From Tricholoma matsutake (lineage: Eukaryota > Basidiomycota > Agaricomycetes > Agaricales > Tricholomataceae), in the NCBI GenBank assembly GCA_026075535.2, contig AP026549.1, forward strand, positions 186,001 to 250,000: 64,000 bases of DNA. Reading direction: 5' to 3'. The notes under the pieces were generated by a model that saw nothing but the letters and a program-made list of their open reading frames with translations, did not search any database and was not told where the DNA came from. This document shows positions 22,022-33,299 of the stretch, piece after piece; the stretch's first letter is position 1; each line of letters starts with the position of its first letter. The position numbers were made by a program, and so were the translations under genes.

Positions 22022-23957
22022 TTATAATCACATAGTCACGCCGTACCATGTTGAGGGATGGGCTACGGCACTACGTGAATGTCACCTCCTCGAACAATAT
22101 CCGAACATTATTCACGACCTTATATATGGTTCTCCTATCGGTAACCCCCCACCCCTTACACATACTTTTATTCCACATAACATGCCCTCTGCTAATGAAC
22201 AATCTGAGAGGGTTGATGCTCATTTCCTCGAAGAACTTGCTGCTGGCCGTATGTCTGGTCCATACACTGTTGATGAGGCACATTTACTTTTTCATGGACA
22301 TTTTCGTACCGCACCAATTGGGTTTATTGAGAGACCCCCTGGATGTGGGAAGTGGAGGATGATACGAAACCTTTCAGCACGCGACAATCTTGGTGTTTCA
22401 ACTAACAATTGGTTGGACGCTAAAGAGCATCCTATCAAATGGCATACCTGTGCCATGTTTGCTGATATCGTAAGCTTTCTCACTATTCCACTCCCCTGCA
22501 TTGTCATTACATTACTATGTTTTCGTTTCATATTGTCTGCCCATGTGGGCGTGGACAATTTTAATTCTGTCTTCTTGTTGTCTGCCCATGTGGGCGCGGA
22601 CAACCTTGATCTTTGTGTGTGCCTACGTTGGCATTATTAATGACTACTACTTATAATGTTGTCTGTCAATGTTGACGCGGACAACTTTATGTTATCTGCC
22701 ATATGTTTGGCAAGGATAACGATAATTCCAACTGCATCTGTAATTTGTTCCTAAACTTCTTCCTAGGTTGCCCGAGCTCCACCAGGCACTCAAGCAGCCA
22801 GTCTTGATATTACCAAAGCTTACCGTTGCTCTCCTATCACACCACGTCACAAACCTTTCATTCCTCTTTTCTGGAGGGATTACATTTGGCCTGATCACTG
22901 TGCTCCCTTTGGCCTTACTACAGCAGGTAATATACAAGGAGAACTTGCCGACGCTACCATGGACATACTCGCAGCACACAATATCCCACATGTTGTCAAG
23001 TGGGTCGATAATTTTGATTTTTTACGTCATCCTGTCTCTTCTTCCACCGCTTCTGACGGCTCCATTGTCTACTCTTATTCGTTTAACCTCAAAACTATTC
23101 TCGACATCACAGCACCCCTAGGAATTCCTTGGCACGACGTATCAGAACAAGGGCACGATTTTGCATTTGAAACTGATTACAGTGGATTTGTTTGGGACCT
23201 ACCTCACAAACGGGTCTCCTTATCTGACAAGAAACGACAAAAACACCTTGCCAAACTCGATAAATTTTTGTCATTTTCCACAGTCACCGAAAAAGATGTT
23301 GCGTCCATCCATGGTACTTTACAACATATCACCTTTGTGTACCGCGATGGCCGTGCATATCTTCCTGCTTTAAGCCATATGACCTCTCATTTCACTAACC
23401 AATGGTCCCGACACCATATTTCTTCTGTGGTCCGCAATGACATCCTTTGGTGGAAAAGAACCCTTTCTCTTCCATCGGCTTCCCGTTCCCTCCTTCCACG
23501 TTTACAAGCCGGTTATGATATTTGGGTCGATGCCTCTACTTCATGGGGGATCGGTATACTTATAGACCACCGATGGATGGCTTGGAAACTTTGTAGTGGT
23601 TGGGATTCTGAAGGTCGTGATATTGGTTGGGCTGAGTCTATCGCTGTTGAGCTAGCGGTCCTATGGATTACTGGACAAAACCTCACCGACAGAGAAATCC
23701 TCATTCATGGTGATAATACAGGTGTTATTGATTCTTACAAAAAAGGACGTTCTCGTAACATTCCCCGTAACTCCTCCATCCAACGCATCACTGCATCCCT
23801 CATTCCCTCCAACCTCACTATTACACCCATATTTGTACCTTCCGAATCCAACTTGGCTGATCCCATTTCCCGCGGCAATTTGGGACCTTCTGAGTGTCGA
23901 CTTGCGTACCATTTTGAGCTCCCTCATGAGCTCCTACCTTTTCTCCTACATGTATAG
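21957..23957 (+). CDS. DIRS-like reverse transcriptase / RNase H, with intron
   Basis: Begins in the +1 frame over the end of gag (ATG near 21957 is possible). Exon 1 ends WHTCAMFADI at 22469; a 297-nt intron (22470-22766, GTAAGC...CCTAG) follows and exon 2 starts VARAPPGTQAASLDITKAYR, the RT A motif. Later: GLTTAGNIQGELAD (motif B), KWVDNFDF (motif C: Asp-Asn where Asp-Asp is expected), then RNase H (WVDAS, E in VELAVLW, IHGDN, ADPISRG), stop 23957. The Asn could result from one G-to-A change and probably kills RT activity. The RT copies element RNA for tyrosine-recombinase integration. Confidence 0.7.
22470..22766 (+). other. Intron of the RT gene holding four related hairpins
   Basis: Intron-like ends (GTAAGC, TTCCTAG) and a length divisible by three, with an in-frame stop inside. 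Four stem-loops lie at 22532-22559, 22577-22604, 22658-22685 and 22691-22720. Each has an outer stem ATTGTC/GACAAT, GTTGTC/GACAAC (twice) or GTTATC/GATAAC, and an inner stem TGCCCA/TGGGC, TGTCAA/TTGAC or TGCCA/TGGCA. The differences are mostly paired, so base pairing is kept. Confidence 0.65.
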
Positions 23958-23969
23958 AGTATCTTTACC

Positions 23970-24252
23970 ATCCACATCAGCAAGTGCTGATGCTCTGTTT
24001 TCGGAGAGAAGAAACCATGATACAACTTCTTCGCCGCACTCCGATTCCAGAATTCGTCACCCCCGTATCTCGCGTTTACACAACAACTTTGTATTGCCAT
24101 CACCATTACGCCCTCATGTTATCGCATCAAACCGCGTCACTCACTGGAAAACCCCCTTTTCCATAAGCTCCTTTCGCCTTCTCACATCATTTTTCCCTCC
24201 CGAAACCATACATCGTTGGCGAGAGGTTGTCTCCGATTTCCCCCATGTGTGA
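23970..24252 (+). pseudogene. Tyrosine recombinase N-terminal part (DIRS-like), truncated
   Basis: A frame follows RT/RNase H in the same direction: FVLPSPLRPHVIASNRVTHW and FPPETIHRWREVV, ending at a stop at 24250. P.PLRPH....DR...W is, from recall, the start of the recombinase in related fungal elements. It stops where a repeated 120-bp sequence begins (24258). The catalytic half is not downstream but on the other strand at 19882-20530. Moderately sure. Confidence 0.4.
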
Positions 24253-24257
24253 TTCCA

Positions 24258-24381
24258 TTATATAGGGTTTTTCAATGGGGGTTCTGGGTTAGGGGGGTAT
24301 CCAGGCATGCCTTGAGCTGATTTGCATATGAAAGGAAAGGCAAGAAAGGCTCGGAAAGGCAACAAATGGCTGGAAAAGGTA
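24258..24381 (+). repeat. Direct repeat, first copy
   Basis: About 120 bp (TTATATAGGGTTTTTCAATG... to AAATGGCTGGAAAA), nearly identical to 24752-24872. The copies differ at only one or two positions. Possibly a small repeat family or the two ends of a short element. Confidence 0.6.
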
Positions 24382-24539
24382 AGAAAAGGCTAGAAAAGGC
24401 TTCAAAAGAGATGGATCGAAGAACCATAAGGGTATCATAATGAAGTTGTTGTTTAGATGTAAAGCTGCGTGTCATGGCGACTTGACTCGCATGGTGGTTA
24501 TCAGGAGATATATTTGAGATTGTAGGGTAGGGTGGAAAA

Positions 24540-24738
24540 CTAGGGGAGTAGGGTGGTGGGGGAAGGGGAGTAGGGTGGTGGGGGAAGGGGAGTAGGGTGG
24601 TGGGGGAAGGGGAGTAGGGTGGTGGGGGAAGGGGAGTAGGGTGGTGGGGGAAGGGGAGTAGGGTGGTGGGGGAAGGGGAGTAGGGTGGTGGGGGAAGGGG
24701 AGTAGGGTGGTGGGGGAAGGGGAGTAGGGTGGTGGGGA
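24540..24738 (+). repeat. 22-bp G-rich minisatellite
   Basis: About nine copies of GGGGAGTAGGGTGGTGGGGGAA variants, nearly perfect. Runs of three to five G separated by short spacers could form G-quadruplexes. It lies between the two direct repeats. Confidence 0.85.
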
Positions 24739-24751
24739 TTGTGAGAGAGAA

Positions 24752-24872
24752 TTATATAGGGTTTTTCAATGGGGGTTCTGGGTTAGGGGGGTAGCCAGGC
24801 ATGCCTTGAGCTGATTTGCATATGAAAGGAAAGGCAAGAAAGGCTCGGAAAGGCAACAAATGGCTGGAAAAG
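24752..24872 (+). repeat. Direct repeat, second copy
   Basis: Second copy of the 24258-24381 repeat; the palindromic element at 24877 starts just after it. Confidence 0.6.
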
Positions 24873-24876
24873 GGAG

Positions 24877-25042
24877 GAGCCATAATCAGCCCAACAACCC
24901 GCAAGTCATGTTGACCTGACTGGCGGGTTGTTGTGCTGATTATATGGTTATTGACTTGACTCACAGGTCGACACCTTAATCAGCACACTCACCCGCGAGT
25001 CAGGTCAACATGACTCACGGGTTGTTGGGCTGATTATGGCTC
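24877..25042. mobile_element. MITE-like palindrome with nested inverted repeats
   Basis: The outer 45 bp (GAGCCATAATCAGCCCAACA...) recur inverted at 24998-25042 with very few mismatches. Each arm contains a further inverted copy of TAATCAGCRCAAC...CCCGC, so four copies of one word face in alternate directions. No coding. No certain target duplication. Confidence 0.65.
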
Positions 25043-25603
25043 ATCACATCTTTATCAGTTGCACATTCAAGCACCATTGACAAGCCTCTGCTATTCAACT
25101 AGCATTATCCTACTTCACATAGTATTAGTGACCAGTCATACCATGAATGTTTTACTTACAATTCTACTATCACTGAGCAAACTAGGAATTTAAAGTTAAT
25201 TCATATTTTGTTCAGTGATACTAAGGTATATATCATGATTCACAATGCTATTCAAACATGCAAGCTCATGAACCCATGTCAGGTCACCATGATGTGCAGC
25301 TGTCCATGTCATGTTCAGCTGGAACCACAGATCATCCATGAAGTTGAACATGAGCGATGGTATGATGTCCATCATGCTCCAACCTGTGAGTCAGGTTGTA
25401 ACAACTCGCGGGTCACCACATCACAGGCCACTGCTCATGTGCCGATCGCATGACCAAGCTTGTAAGCGCGTCAACCACTTACCCAGTTCTTCTTATCGAA
25501 CCCATCGCCTACCATGAACACATGAGCAAAATCAACACACATCAGGATTACCGAGGATCAGGGGCTCTCCTCACCTGCCATCCAAACTGCCAAAGAAGCC
25601 CCA
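25043..25603. other. No gene recognised
   Basis: AT-rich, then weakly repetitive sequence with further degenerate copies of the GTCAGGTT...AACTCGCGGGT word near 25388-25415. No supported gene. Confidence 0.3.
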
Positions 25604-26418
25604 ATGGCGCAGATCGAGGACGACGATTCCAACGCCAAGGGTGATGAAGATCAGAACACGGCGCACACGGCGAGCGAGGCAAGCGAGGCAAGTGAGGTGA
25701 GTCATTAGGTAGGTTACCTGAGCAACCCCGGACAATTGTTCGTGATTATATTATATAGATTGAGATCATCGAGGAGCCATCCAAGAAGGGCAAGGGCAAG
25801 GGCAAGGGCAAGGGAAAAGCAAAGCAGACTGACCCCATTACTGATGAGCAGATCGTTTTCGACGATGTTGCAGCCAAAGAACAAGAGAAGGTGACACGGG
25901 GGGCTCTATATTCAATTAACCTGATCGATCTCCAGGCGCCTCCCCTCCCAATCAAACAAGGACCATGGAACCAACGACCTCTGTAGGCAAAGGTGCAGAA
26001 GAAACTCAAGGAGAGCTTCAAGATGCAAGGCATCCGTGCCTTCGACTTGGACAACGCCCTCCCCCTCATCCTTGCCCGAGAACACCTACATCCCAAAGCC
26101 ATGAACAACAGCATCAGCGACCCGGAAACAGCCCCGATGTTGCGACTGACGGAAAAGGGGATGAAGTCTGGTTCTTTGACATTCGCTGGGGGGCACCACT
26201 GATGCGACCTCATACACCAGCTATGGGAGGTAGGTCAGAAACCGCTGGCTGCGTTGGAAGCGAAGCTGGAGAAGAAGCAGAAGACACTGCAGGCAAAGAT
26301 GGACAAGGGGTCCAACATTTCACTCAAAGAACTTCACGAAAAAATCGACGAATTACAAAAGAAAATCCTCGCCGTGAATCAGATGAGACTAGAACTTCAG
26401 AGGGGAACTAGAGGTTGA
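25604..26418 (+). pseudogene. Small lysine-rich coiled-coil protein, hypothetical
   Basis: ATG 25604. Exons 25604-25696, 25759-25890 and from 25987; introns 25697-25758 (GTGAGT...ATAG) and 25891-25986 (GTGACA...GTAG) keep the frame. Residues 1-31 are acidic, followed by a GK repeat (GKGKGKGKGKAK) and then KKLKESFKMQGIRAFDL. A TGA at 26200-26202 interrupts the frame, which continues CDLIHQLWEVGQKPL and a predicted coiled coil (AKLEKKQKTLQAKMDKG) to 26418. The last dozen codons are LTR sequence, so the natural end is lost. Function unknown; the style recalls transposon-associated hypothetical proteins. Confidence 0.45.
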
Positions 26419-26833
26419 GTCAATTGGAGTTCAGACTCTTTAGAGGTCAGGAGTTGGAGTAGAAGGAGGTTTTAGATTGACAGGGTAAAGTCGAGTCTAT
26501 GTTGATATACGAACTGAGGAATACAAAGTGAAACTAACTAAGCTTAAATACTAGAGTCCGGAACAAGAGCGGAATGGAAACAGAAACTGTGGCAGTGTCT
26601 CAACTGCGTAGATAAATTGCCTAGCAGAGGCCGCACAGGAATCCGTAGTCGAATTTGCAAAACTAGATGGCAGCCTTGGAAGGCAGCCATGGTTGCTGTA
26701 CATGGTGGCCTGGTGCACAGCAGTGTGGGCAGTGCAAGGGGGCCAGAACGAAGGCGGTAGGAGTTGAGTTAGGAACAGCAGAAAAGATTGGAAGGTTGCA
26801 GGTTCCAAGCAGGCGAGGAATGGATCGTGACAC
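26385..26833 (-). repeat. Truncated chromovirus LTR, minus orientation
   Basis: Read from 26833 downwards it begins TGTCACGATCCATTCCTCGCC and follows the LTR at 60926 in order (including CTGTGCACCA, GGCAATTTATCTAC, TTTAAGCTTAGTTAG, TCAGACTCTT), ending around 26385. The last ~260 bp of the LTR are missing, replaced by the gene at 25604. The start abuts RT coding sequence, so an internal deletion or separate insertion joined them. Confidence 0.7.
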
Positions 26834-28414
26834 AGGGTGTGGATTTCCGCATCAAGCAGGTGAGTGGGATGACAATGTCTGAATAGCCATTAATGAAGCG
26901 GCAGTAAAAGTTGCAAAAGCCTAAGAAGGATTGTATATCCTTAACTTTCCTAGGCTCGGGCCACTCAAGCATGGTTTTGACTTTATCCTTGGACATCCGC
27001 AGTCCATCCAGTGAAAGGATGAAACCTAAATATTCAACGGTGTCTTTGTGGAACTCACATTTCTGTGGAGAGGCGTAAAGTCCATTTTTCCGGAGATAGT
27101 GGAGGACTTCTTTGACGTGAGCCCCGTGCTGGGACTTGTCATCAGAATAGATTAGGATGTTGTCAAGGTATACAATGACACAAACATCCAGCATGTCGCT
27201 GAAGATGTCATTCATAAACCGCTGGAAAGCTGTGGGTGCATTAGTGAGTCCAAAGGGAACCACCAACCACTCGAAGGATCCATAGCGGGTGCAGAAAGTA
27301 GTTTTTCACTCATCACCATCAGCGATGCGGACTAGGTGATAGGTGTGCTGCAAGTCTATCTTGGTGAATAAGTGGGCTTTGCGGGGAGAGTCAAGTAGGT
27401 CAGAAATGAGAGGAAGTGGGTAGCAGTCTTTCTTTGTAAGACGGTTAAGTCCTCGGTAGTCGACACAAAGTCGGAGACTACCATCCTTCTTCTTGACAAA
27501 GAGAATCAGAGTGCCATGCAGAGACTTGGATGGGCGGATGAAACCTGAGTGGATGTTGTCATCAATAAAGACTTGTAAGGCTTCTAATTCAGAGGGGGAG
27601 AGAGAATACATGCGGCCCGGAGGCAGAGGAGTATTGTCTTCTGTCTCTATCTTGAGGTCATAAGACCGATGCAGAGGAAGGGTATCCACTTTAGTCTTAT
27701 TAAAGACATCAGCAAATTCATGATACTCAGGCAGAATATCAGAGAGGTCGGATGAGTTAGCGGATTGGGCGGAGTGGGCAGATAACCCTGCTGGAGTGAA
27801 GGTCATCTGAAAAACTACTGCCCCAGGAAGTTTGCTAGCATGCACATAAGTGGTAGCGTTGATGAAGGAGATGTCGGGGGGTGTAAATTTAGGAGGAATG
27901 GGGGTTTCAGAAAGTGTGGAGGAGTCAAGGATTTCTACCAGAAGATTCGGGGACAAAGGTGATGTCAGGGGTGCTGGACCTCTATGATCTGCAGAGTGGA
28001 AAGTGAGTTGGCTTGAAGACCAGTCAATCAATGGATTGTATTGCTTCAGCCAGTTATGACCGAGTACGGCAGAACAGGAAGAGTTGAGCAAGGTTACATA
28101 AAATGACAAATTGAACACTTCACCAGCAGGGAAGGTGACCGGAAGTTTGACAATCTGAGTTATGGTGGAGTCGCAAGATCCATCAAAGAGTTGTAAACCG
28201 ATCGGGTTAATGGATTCCGTGCTGAGTTGGTTATTCAACATGAAAGAGGAGTCAAGGAAGCAGTGGGAGGAACCAGAGTTGATAAGGGTTCAGAAAGGGG
28301 CAGAAGAGTCGGGAAAGGTTAAAAGAATGGTTAGGGAGTCAGGGTCGGAAAGAGTGGACGCGTTGAGACAAACATAGGCAGCCAAATGGGTAAGGTCAAT
28401 GCAACCCCCAGTTT
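26834..28414 (-). pseudogene. Ty3/Gypsy chromovirus protease-RT fragment
   Basis: Minus strand, one frame. Protease NSGSSHCFLDSSF (Asn for the catalytic Asp, compared with IDSGSSHCF in the other copy), RT with [43 protein letters not shown] and [11 protein letters not shown], then a stop of homology at [10 protein letters not shown], where the LTR begins. Two TGA codons: 27306-27308 (the sister copy at 56723 has TGG, Trp) and one near 28291. The left (5') part upstream of the protease is missing beyond 28414. Confidence 0.8.
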
Positions 28415-29690
28415 TTTATATATCTCGAGTGAAGTACAAAAGGCAAGCACGGGGCAGCACAACAGGCAATTAAACAGGGCTCATTTTATGATGGAAAAAA
28501 TCAGAACCAAACTGCAACTAATGAAGAACAAATAGACATGGCGCCGTGGACAGTGTGTGGACACAGATTACCACTCCAAGAAGTGGCACTTCAGGAAGAA
28601 CAGGCTGATGCTCAATGGATCAGAGATGTTACAATGAAGTGAAATGGAAAATCATAATAATAGATACCTTGCAGCCTTAAACAATGAGTCAATTTTGGAA
28701 AACCCAAGGAGAGCCAAAACCCCATGGAAATTTTAAAAGATCAAAGGAGTGCACATGAAAACAAATTTGATCATGACGTGACACTCTGTGAGGGCACACG
28801 TCACTGGAAGGATGACCAAAGGAAAGTGACAATAATCCGAGGAGACAAGGTGCAGGATATGCACCTTGTAAGCCAAACCAAGAGGACAGGATTCTCAAGG
28901 CAGTGATAGAAACAACAAGGTTCCTGAAATGAGAAAATGAAGCAGGATCGGAAGATGCATCAAGGGCAGACGACGGCGGATGATGTCTTAATTCTGACAT
29001 CACTAATTAATTACCTTTTCAAAAGCACATCCTTGTGTCAGGAACAAAGCAATGGTGCAGGCACAGGGACACCATCAGAACAGCGCACTGCAGATTAGCA
29101 AGAAAGTGCACCAAAAAAAACAATATTAGCACCCCACTTCCAGGGGATTTTAGACATCCATTCCAAACTGCCCATGCATGAATCAAGGATACAATGCAAA
29201 TGAAGCACATAAGTCTCGAGTAAGTCTCGAGTGGATTGACAGTGGCTTGGAATTCAATTCATCTTGAGACAGGCAATGTGCTAGAGCAGAGCGCAGTGGA
29301 GTCATCAGGGGATCAATACAACAACTGCCTAGCAAGTCTGGTCAAAGTAAGTGGTGAGATCACAGCAAGCAGTGAGAGCAGCAGAACTAACACCCATTTC
29401 CGATGCAGGAAGAATGCACTTTCTGGGACCAGAACAAGATAGAGCAGCTAACAAACCCAGTATCTTGGTGGATACTAAAATGATCAGATGACGGGACTGT
29501 GACCGAGGAAGTTATCTTCACCATACAAGGTATTATTCGAGGTAAGGATCTACCGCCTGTCCTGGAAAAGCCTAGGTGTGTCCAGGAGTGCCTGGAAAGG
29601 CAAAGGCTTATATTACTCAGGATCGTGAGTCATCAATACAAGTACTTACAACAGAGCATATCGCTGGGAGGCCTGTGAAGCCCTACATTC
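28415..29690. other. Unassigned repeats/decayed coding
   Basis: No complete gene. A CTCGAGT motif occurs near 28427 and twice near 29216-29230. One frame at 29380-29450 (PISDAGRMHFLGPEQDR) has coding character and may belong with the next entry. Confidence 0.3.
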
Positions 29691-29696
29691 ACTAAT

Positions 29697-30230
29697 GTGA
29701 TATGGGCGACCAAGGATATCCACAGGCACTTAGACCATCAATTTGTGGAAGGCACACTTGAGCCATGGACGGAAGATGAGGGGGCAGAAATCATAGACCT
29801 CTCGAATAGGTACCTAACACCAGTATCCGAAGCTGGAGACATGGAAGATATCAACTTCTTGCCTGGCGTCGACCCAAAAGGATTACTTTGCGACCTGGCA
29901 AGAGGAGATGGAACCTGCACATACATCCATACGGAAGACAATCAGGTTAGCTATTACAATGGCCACAAAGATTCTACAGGAAATCGCAGGTGCATAACAT
30001 TCACCCAACCAGCTTCAAACGATCTTTGATGGAAGGTAATACACCGCTGCCAGATATGAACAATGCAACCCACAATCATTCCGCATCGGCAACATCGTGC
30101 AAGCACAAGTCTCCTTCATAGTCATGCCAGTATGTGGTGGGAAATGCAAAATACTTTCAGTTCTTCGATCAATTGCACTTCTAGATGGGCACTTTGCAAA
30201 TGTATGTACCTTGACCAAAGCATAAGGCCC
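29697..30230 (+). pseudogene. Transposon-associated hypothetical protein
   Basis: A first frame (29697-30029) has FLPGVDPKGLLCDLARG and YIHTEDNQVSYYN. A shift near 30030 leads to ARYEQCNPQSFRIGNIVQAQ, VSFIVMPVCGGKCKILSVLR and SIALLDG, ending at 30230. LPGVDP..L, IH.EDN.V.Y and F.IGDIV.AQ.SF in this order is, from recall, a hypothetical family very frequent in mushrooms. Its function is not known to me. One frameshift. Confidence 0.4.
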
Positions 30231-31427
30231 TTCCCAAACCCATGAACAGGCCAACAACATGCCCATGAAGAAGGAGCAGACCGTGACATCAGTGGCTAAG
30301 CTTGGCTCAATCAAGCAATGGGGTACAAAGAATCAGACGTGAGCAGGAACAAGGACAGGATGGCAGTTGACAAAGCAGCAACATAGACACTTATGGCTTT
30401 GTATTTTGTTTACTGGCACACAGCTACAACAGAAGCACACCGACCATAACACCATGGCCGTGGACACACAGACATATTGTAATGGATTTGAGGGTTGAGA
30501 TTGCCCAAAGGCTTGCTGGGACAGGTATAGCCACCATGACTGGCAGGACAGCAGATAATCGAAGAAGGTAAGTGTAGTGCATCTTTTCAAATTAGCAGTA
30601 AGACGATACAGGGAAAGTGAGACCAGCTCCAATGGAATGAATTGATAAAGGTCGACGTGTGCTTTCTCACAGGATATCGGAAGGATATGGGTACTCGGCA
30701 ACGCCCGCGCGGACATTTCCCACGACCCCACTCTGAAATCGGCAATCGGAACCGAATGGAAAAAGCCATATAATACCTCATTCTCAATACTGGGAACTCG
30801 GAACATTAATGATTACAAGTACTTTTCCGATCGATCCGATTCCAGTGTCCACACCACAGTCCCTCTATTTCAAATACCAACCACTTGTGTTTCATTTCGC
30901 TTTCATGGTTGAATCGAGAAGACTTCTGCTGAGCGTGTTCACGCGAGGAAACACGCGGCCATGGGTACCGTATCAGCTCATTGCTCATTTACATCTCATA
31001 CACATAAGATCTTGGGGCGATATAAATTATGGTCTTTACTCATTAATGATGAAGTGAATGACAACTTGTGCTTGGAGCTATGCATATTACATAACATAAC
31101 TTGGTGTAATGTTTGTGAGACTTGAAATTTGAAAGCTTGATCGATTGATCTTTGGCTGTTTTCAGGTCTCTGTCGTTTGGTCCACAAAGCATCTGAGCCG
31201 TTCTTTCTGAATGTTTGCCAGGCGTCTAGCAACGTATCTCAATATCATTAATCTCGGGGGCTGGTAGGTCACCATTTGTGGTTTAAGTTCCCGATATAGA
31301 TCTGTGTTTCTCATGGAAGTCGGAGCCCTGGTCCGGGATTTCAGCTCCAAACTTTGCAAACAGCATTAACACTGTGCCTGGGGCTTCAAGTAGTCGTTCA
31401 CAATATTCTATCCTCCCTGGATTTGCT
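30231..31427. other. Upstream region of the velvet gene; no clear gene
   Basis: An 82-codon frame at 30809-31057 is unsupported. The velvet frame is open without ATG back to 31287, so an upstream exon is possible. Confidence 0.3.
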
Positions 31428-32707
31428 ATGTACGCCCACTTTCAAGGGGAATACCAACCTTCAGGGCTCGCAGCGCTGCCCACGGTAGCTCGAGATACCC
31501 ATGCAACTAATTTGATAGGTCGACCCATATTTTTTGTGTCTGGCCAATTTACTGGTCAAGCTGTTCGTGCTGAACTCCGCGAAATCCAACAAGCAGATCT
31601 GGGAAGAAAGTGAGTGTGTTCAGCCCTCCAACTGATGATGCTCTCCCAGACCTTGTATAAAATAAAGATACGCTAGGGTGGATCGTCGACCTCTTGACCC
31701 GCCTCCTGTTGTTCAGCTTCGTTTGTTTACGGTCTTCAACCCGGGGTCGAGCCAGGAAACCGAGGAGGAAATCTTGATTTACGAGTGAGCTACTCGGATA
31801 CTCGTTGTAGATACAGAAGGAGTTACTCACTCTTCGATGCGTGATAGCGGGATCCAAACCTTGGGATTGTTATGTACAGTTGATTTGTTCCCTGTGCCCC
31901 CGCAAAACATTGCAAGAGATTCGGTGACTCTCAAACTTGTACCTTTCAATCAACCACCACTCCCTTCTCCCGGACCCTCACATGTGAAGCGTTCCACCGA
32001 CACTCCCTTCACCTTCGTACCCAACAAGTATCCCACGGAACAACCTAGTGTAGAGCTTTCGCTGCAACCTCGACATCGTACCTCTGGGTTCCCTGTTCCG
32101 TCGCCTTCTGCACCAGACGTCATTCACTGTGTCAATGATTTCCCTATCACCGAAAGTTCCAAAGTGACACATGCATTGGTTGGCGCAACCTTCGTTCAAC
32201 CTGCCATTGTTGACTACCAGGGCCAGAAGTCGATGATGTTTGTCTTTGCTGTTAGTTTTGAGCCGATTGCCTTTCCCTGGGTCAGATTGACTTTTCTTCC
32301 TACCCACAGGACCTCGCAGTGAAAGTCGAGGGTAATTTCATCCTTCGATACCGGGTTTTTGACCTCTTTTCGAAGCCGTGTAATCACTCCGGTTTGGCCA
32401 TTCAGGCTGAATGCTATGGAGGGAGTTTCCGAATATATTCAACGAAAGAGTTCCCAGGTCTTCAAGCATCGACCGAGTTGACAAAGGTGAGCACTCCGCT
32501 CTTTGTTAACAGAGACAACCTGACTAATCGATGTCCCATCTGTAGCAACTGGCCCGCTGGGGTGTCCGCCTTAATACCCGAGAGACGGAACGTAAACGCA
32601 GGCCCGGAAAGAAAAGCAAGGCCCCAAGCACCACTCCACCATGCTCTGGAATTGGGAAAAGGAAATCTCCCAACAAGGCAGACAGTGACGAGAATGGCGA
32701 TGATTGA
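31428..32707 (+). CDS. Velvet-domain transcription regulator
   Basis: Five exons: 31428-31609, 31668-31784, 31848-32250, 32310-32486, 32546-32707. The four introns (58-63 nt; GTGAGT, GTGAGC, GTTAGT, GTGAGC donors) keep phase exactly, giving 346 residues. The velvet domain reads RKYARVDRRPLDPPPVVQLR, then LGLLCTVDLFPVP, LVGATFVQPAIV, MFVFADLAVKVEGNFILRYR, FRIYSTKEFPGL, with a basic tail (RKRRPGKKSKA). Velvet proteins (VosA, VelB, VelC, VeA) bind DNA through this fold and link development with secondary metabolism; which paralogue this is I cannot say. The start is uncertain: ATG 31428 is the first in frame, but open sequence upstream hints at another exon. It is the only clearly intact host gene in the window. 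Confidence 0.85.
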
Positions 32708-33299
32708 TCGATGCCTTCCCCTCTAGCTTGTAGGATGGTCCTTTCACTCAACACTTCATATCTGGATACAACACCTTTATCTCCATGGTGGGTGGGGTGC
32801 TGCGACTGATGATTACGAAATTCACGACGAATACCATCAACGACGGAAACATTTTTGGATCTCATTTTTCACACTCTGTGCTTGTAGTGTATCATTATTG
32901 GACTTTTGTAAGCTGTAACTTTATAATGTGGAGACAAATCTGAGAGACATCCTTCTATGCACATATCATCGAGAGTTCCAAGTTCAAAGAATCGTTGATG
33001 CAGCGAGCAGCTAGAACGACCATCGGTCACGGTGAATGCTTATGAGCCAAAAATACACGTCCTGATAAGAAGTTCAGAATGTTTACATATCTCAGGGAAA
33101 GAACACCATTATAAAGGTGACAACGGATTATTTGTTGTTCGCTTCCCCGGAAAATGGTGGGAACGTCGTAAGCTCGGAAAAATCTAGTCCTGACAACCCG
33201 ATGTAGTCACCCCACCGATGCCGACGAATTCGGGCAGCTGCCAGACGATGACAAACTCGACCTTGATGGTTCTGAACCCCATTCTCCCCTGCCATCTGT
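32708..33299. other. 3' flank of the velvet gene, no gene seen
   Basis: AT-rich spacer, no supported features. Confidence 0.3.

Noticed and set aside
24540..24738. CRISPR array or telomere
   Set aside because: Units are head to tail without spacers, and the unit (22 bp) is not a telomere repeat; eukaryotic context.
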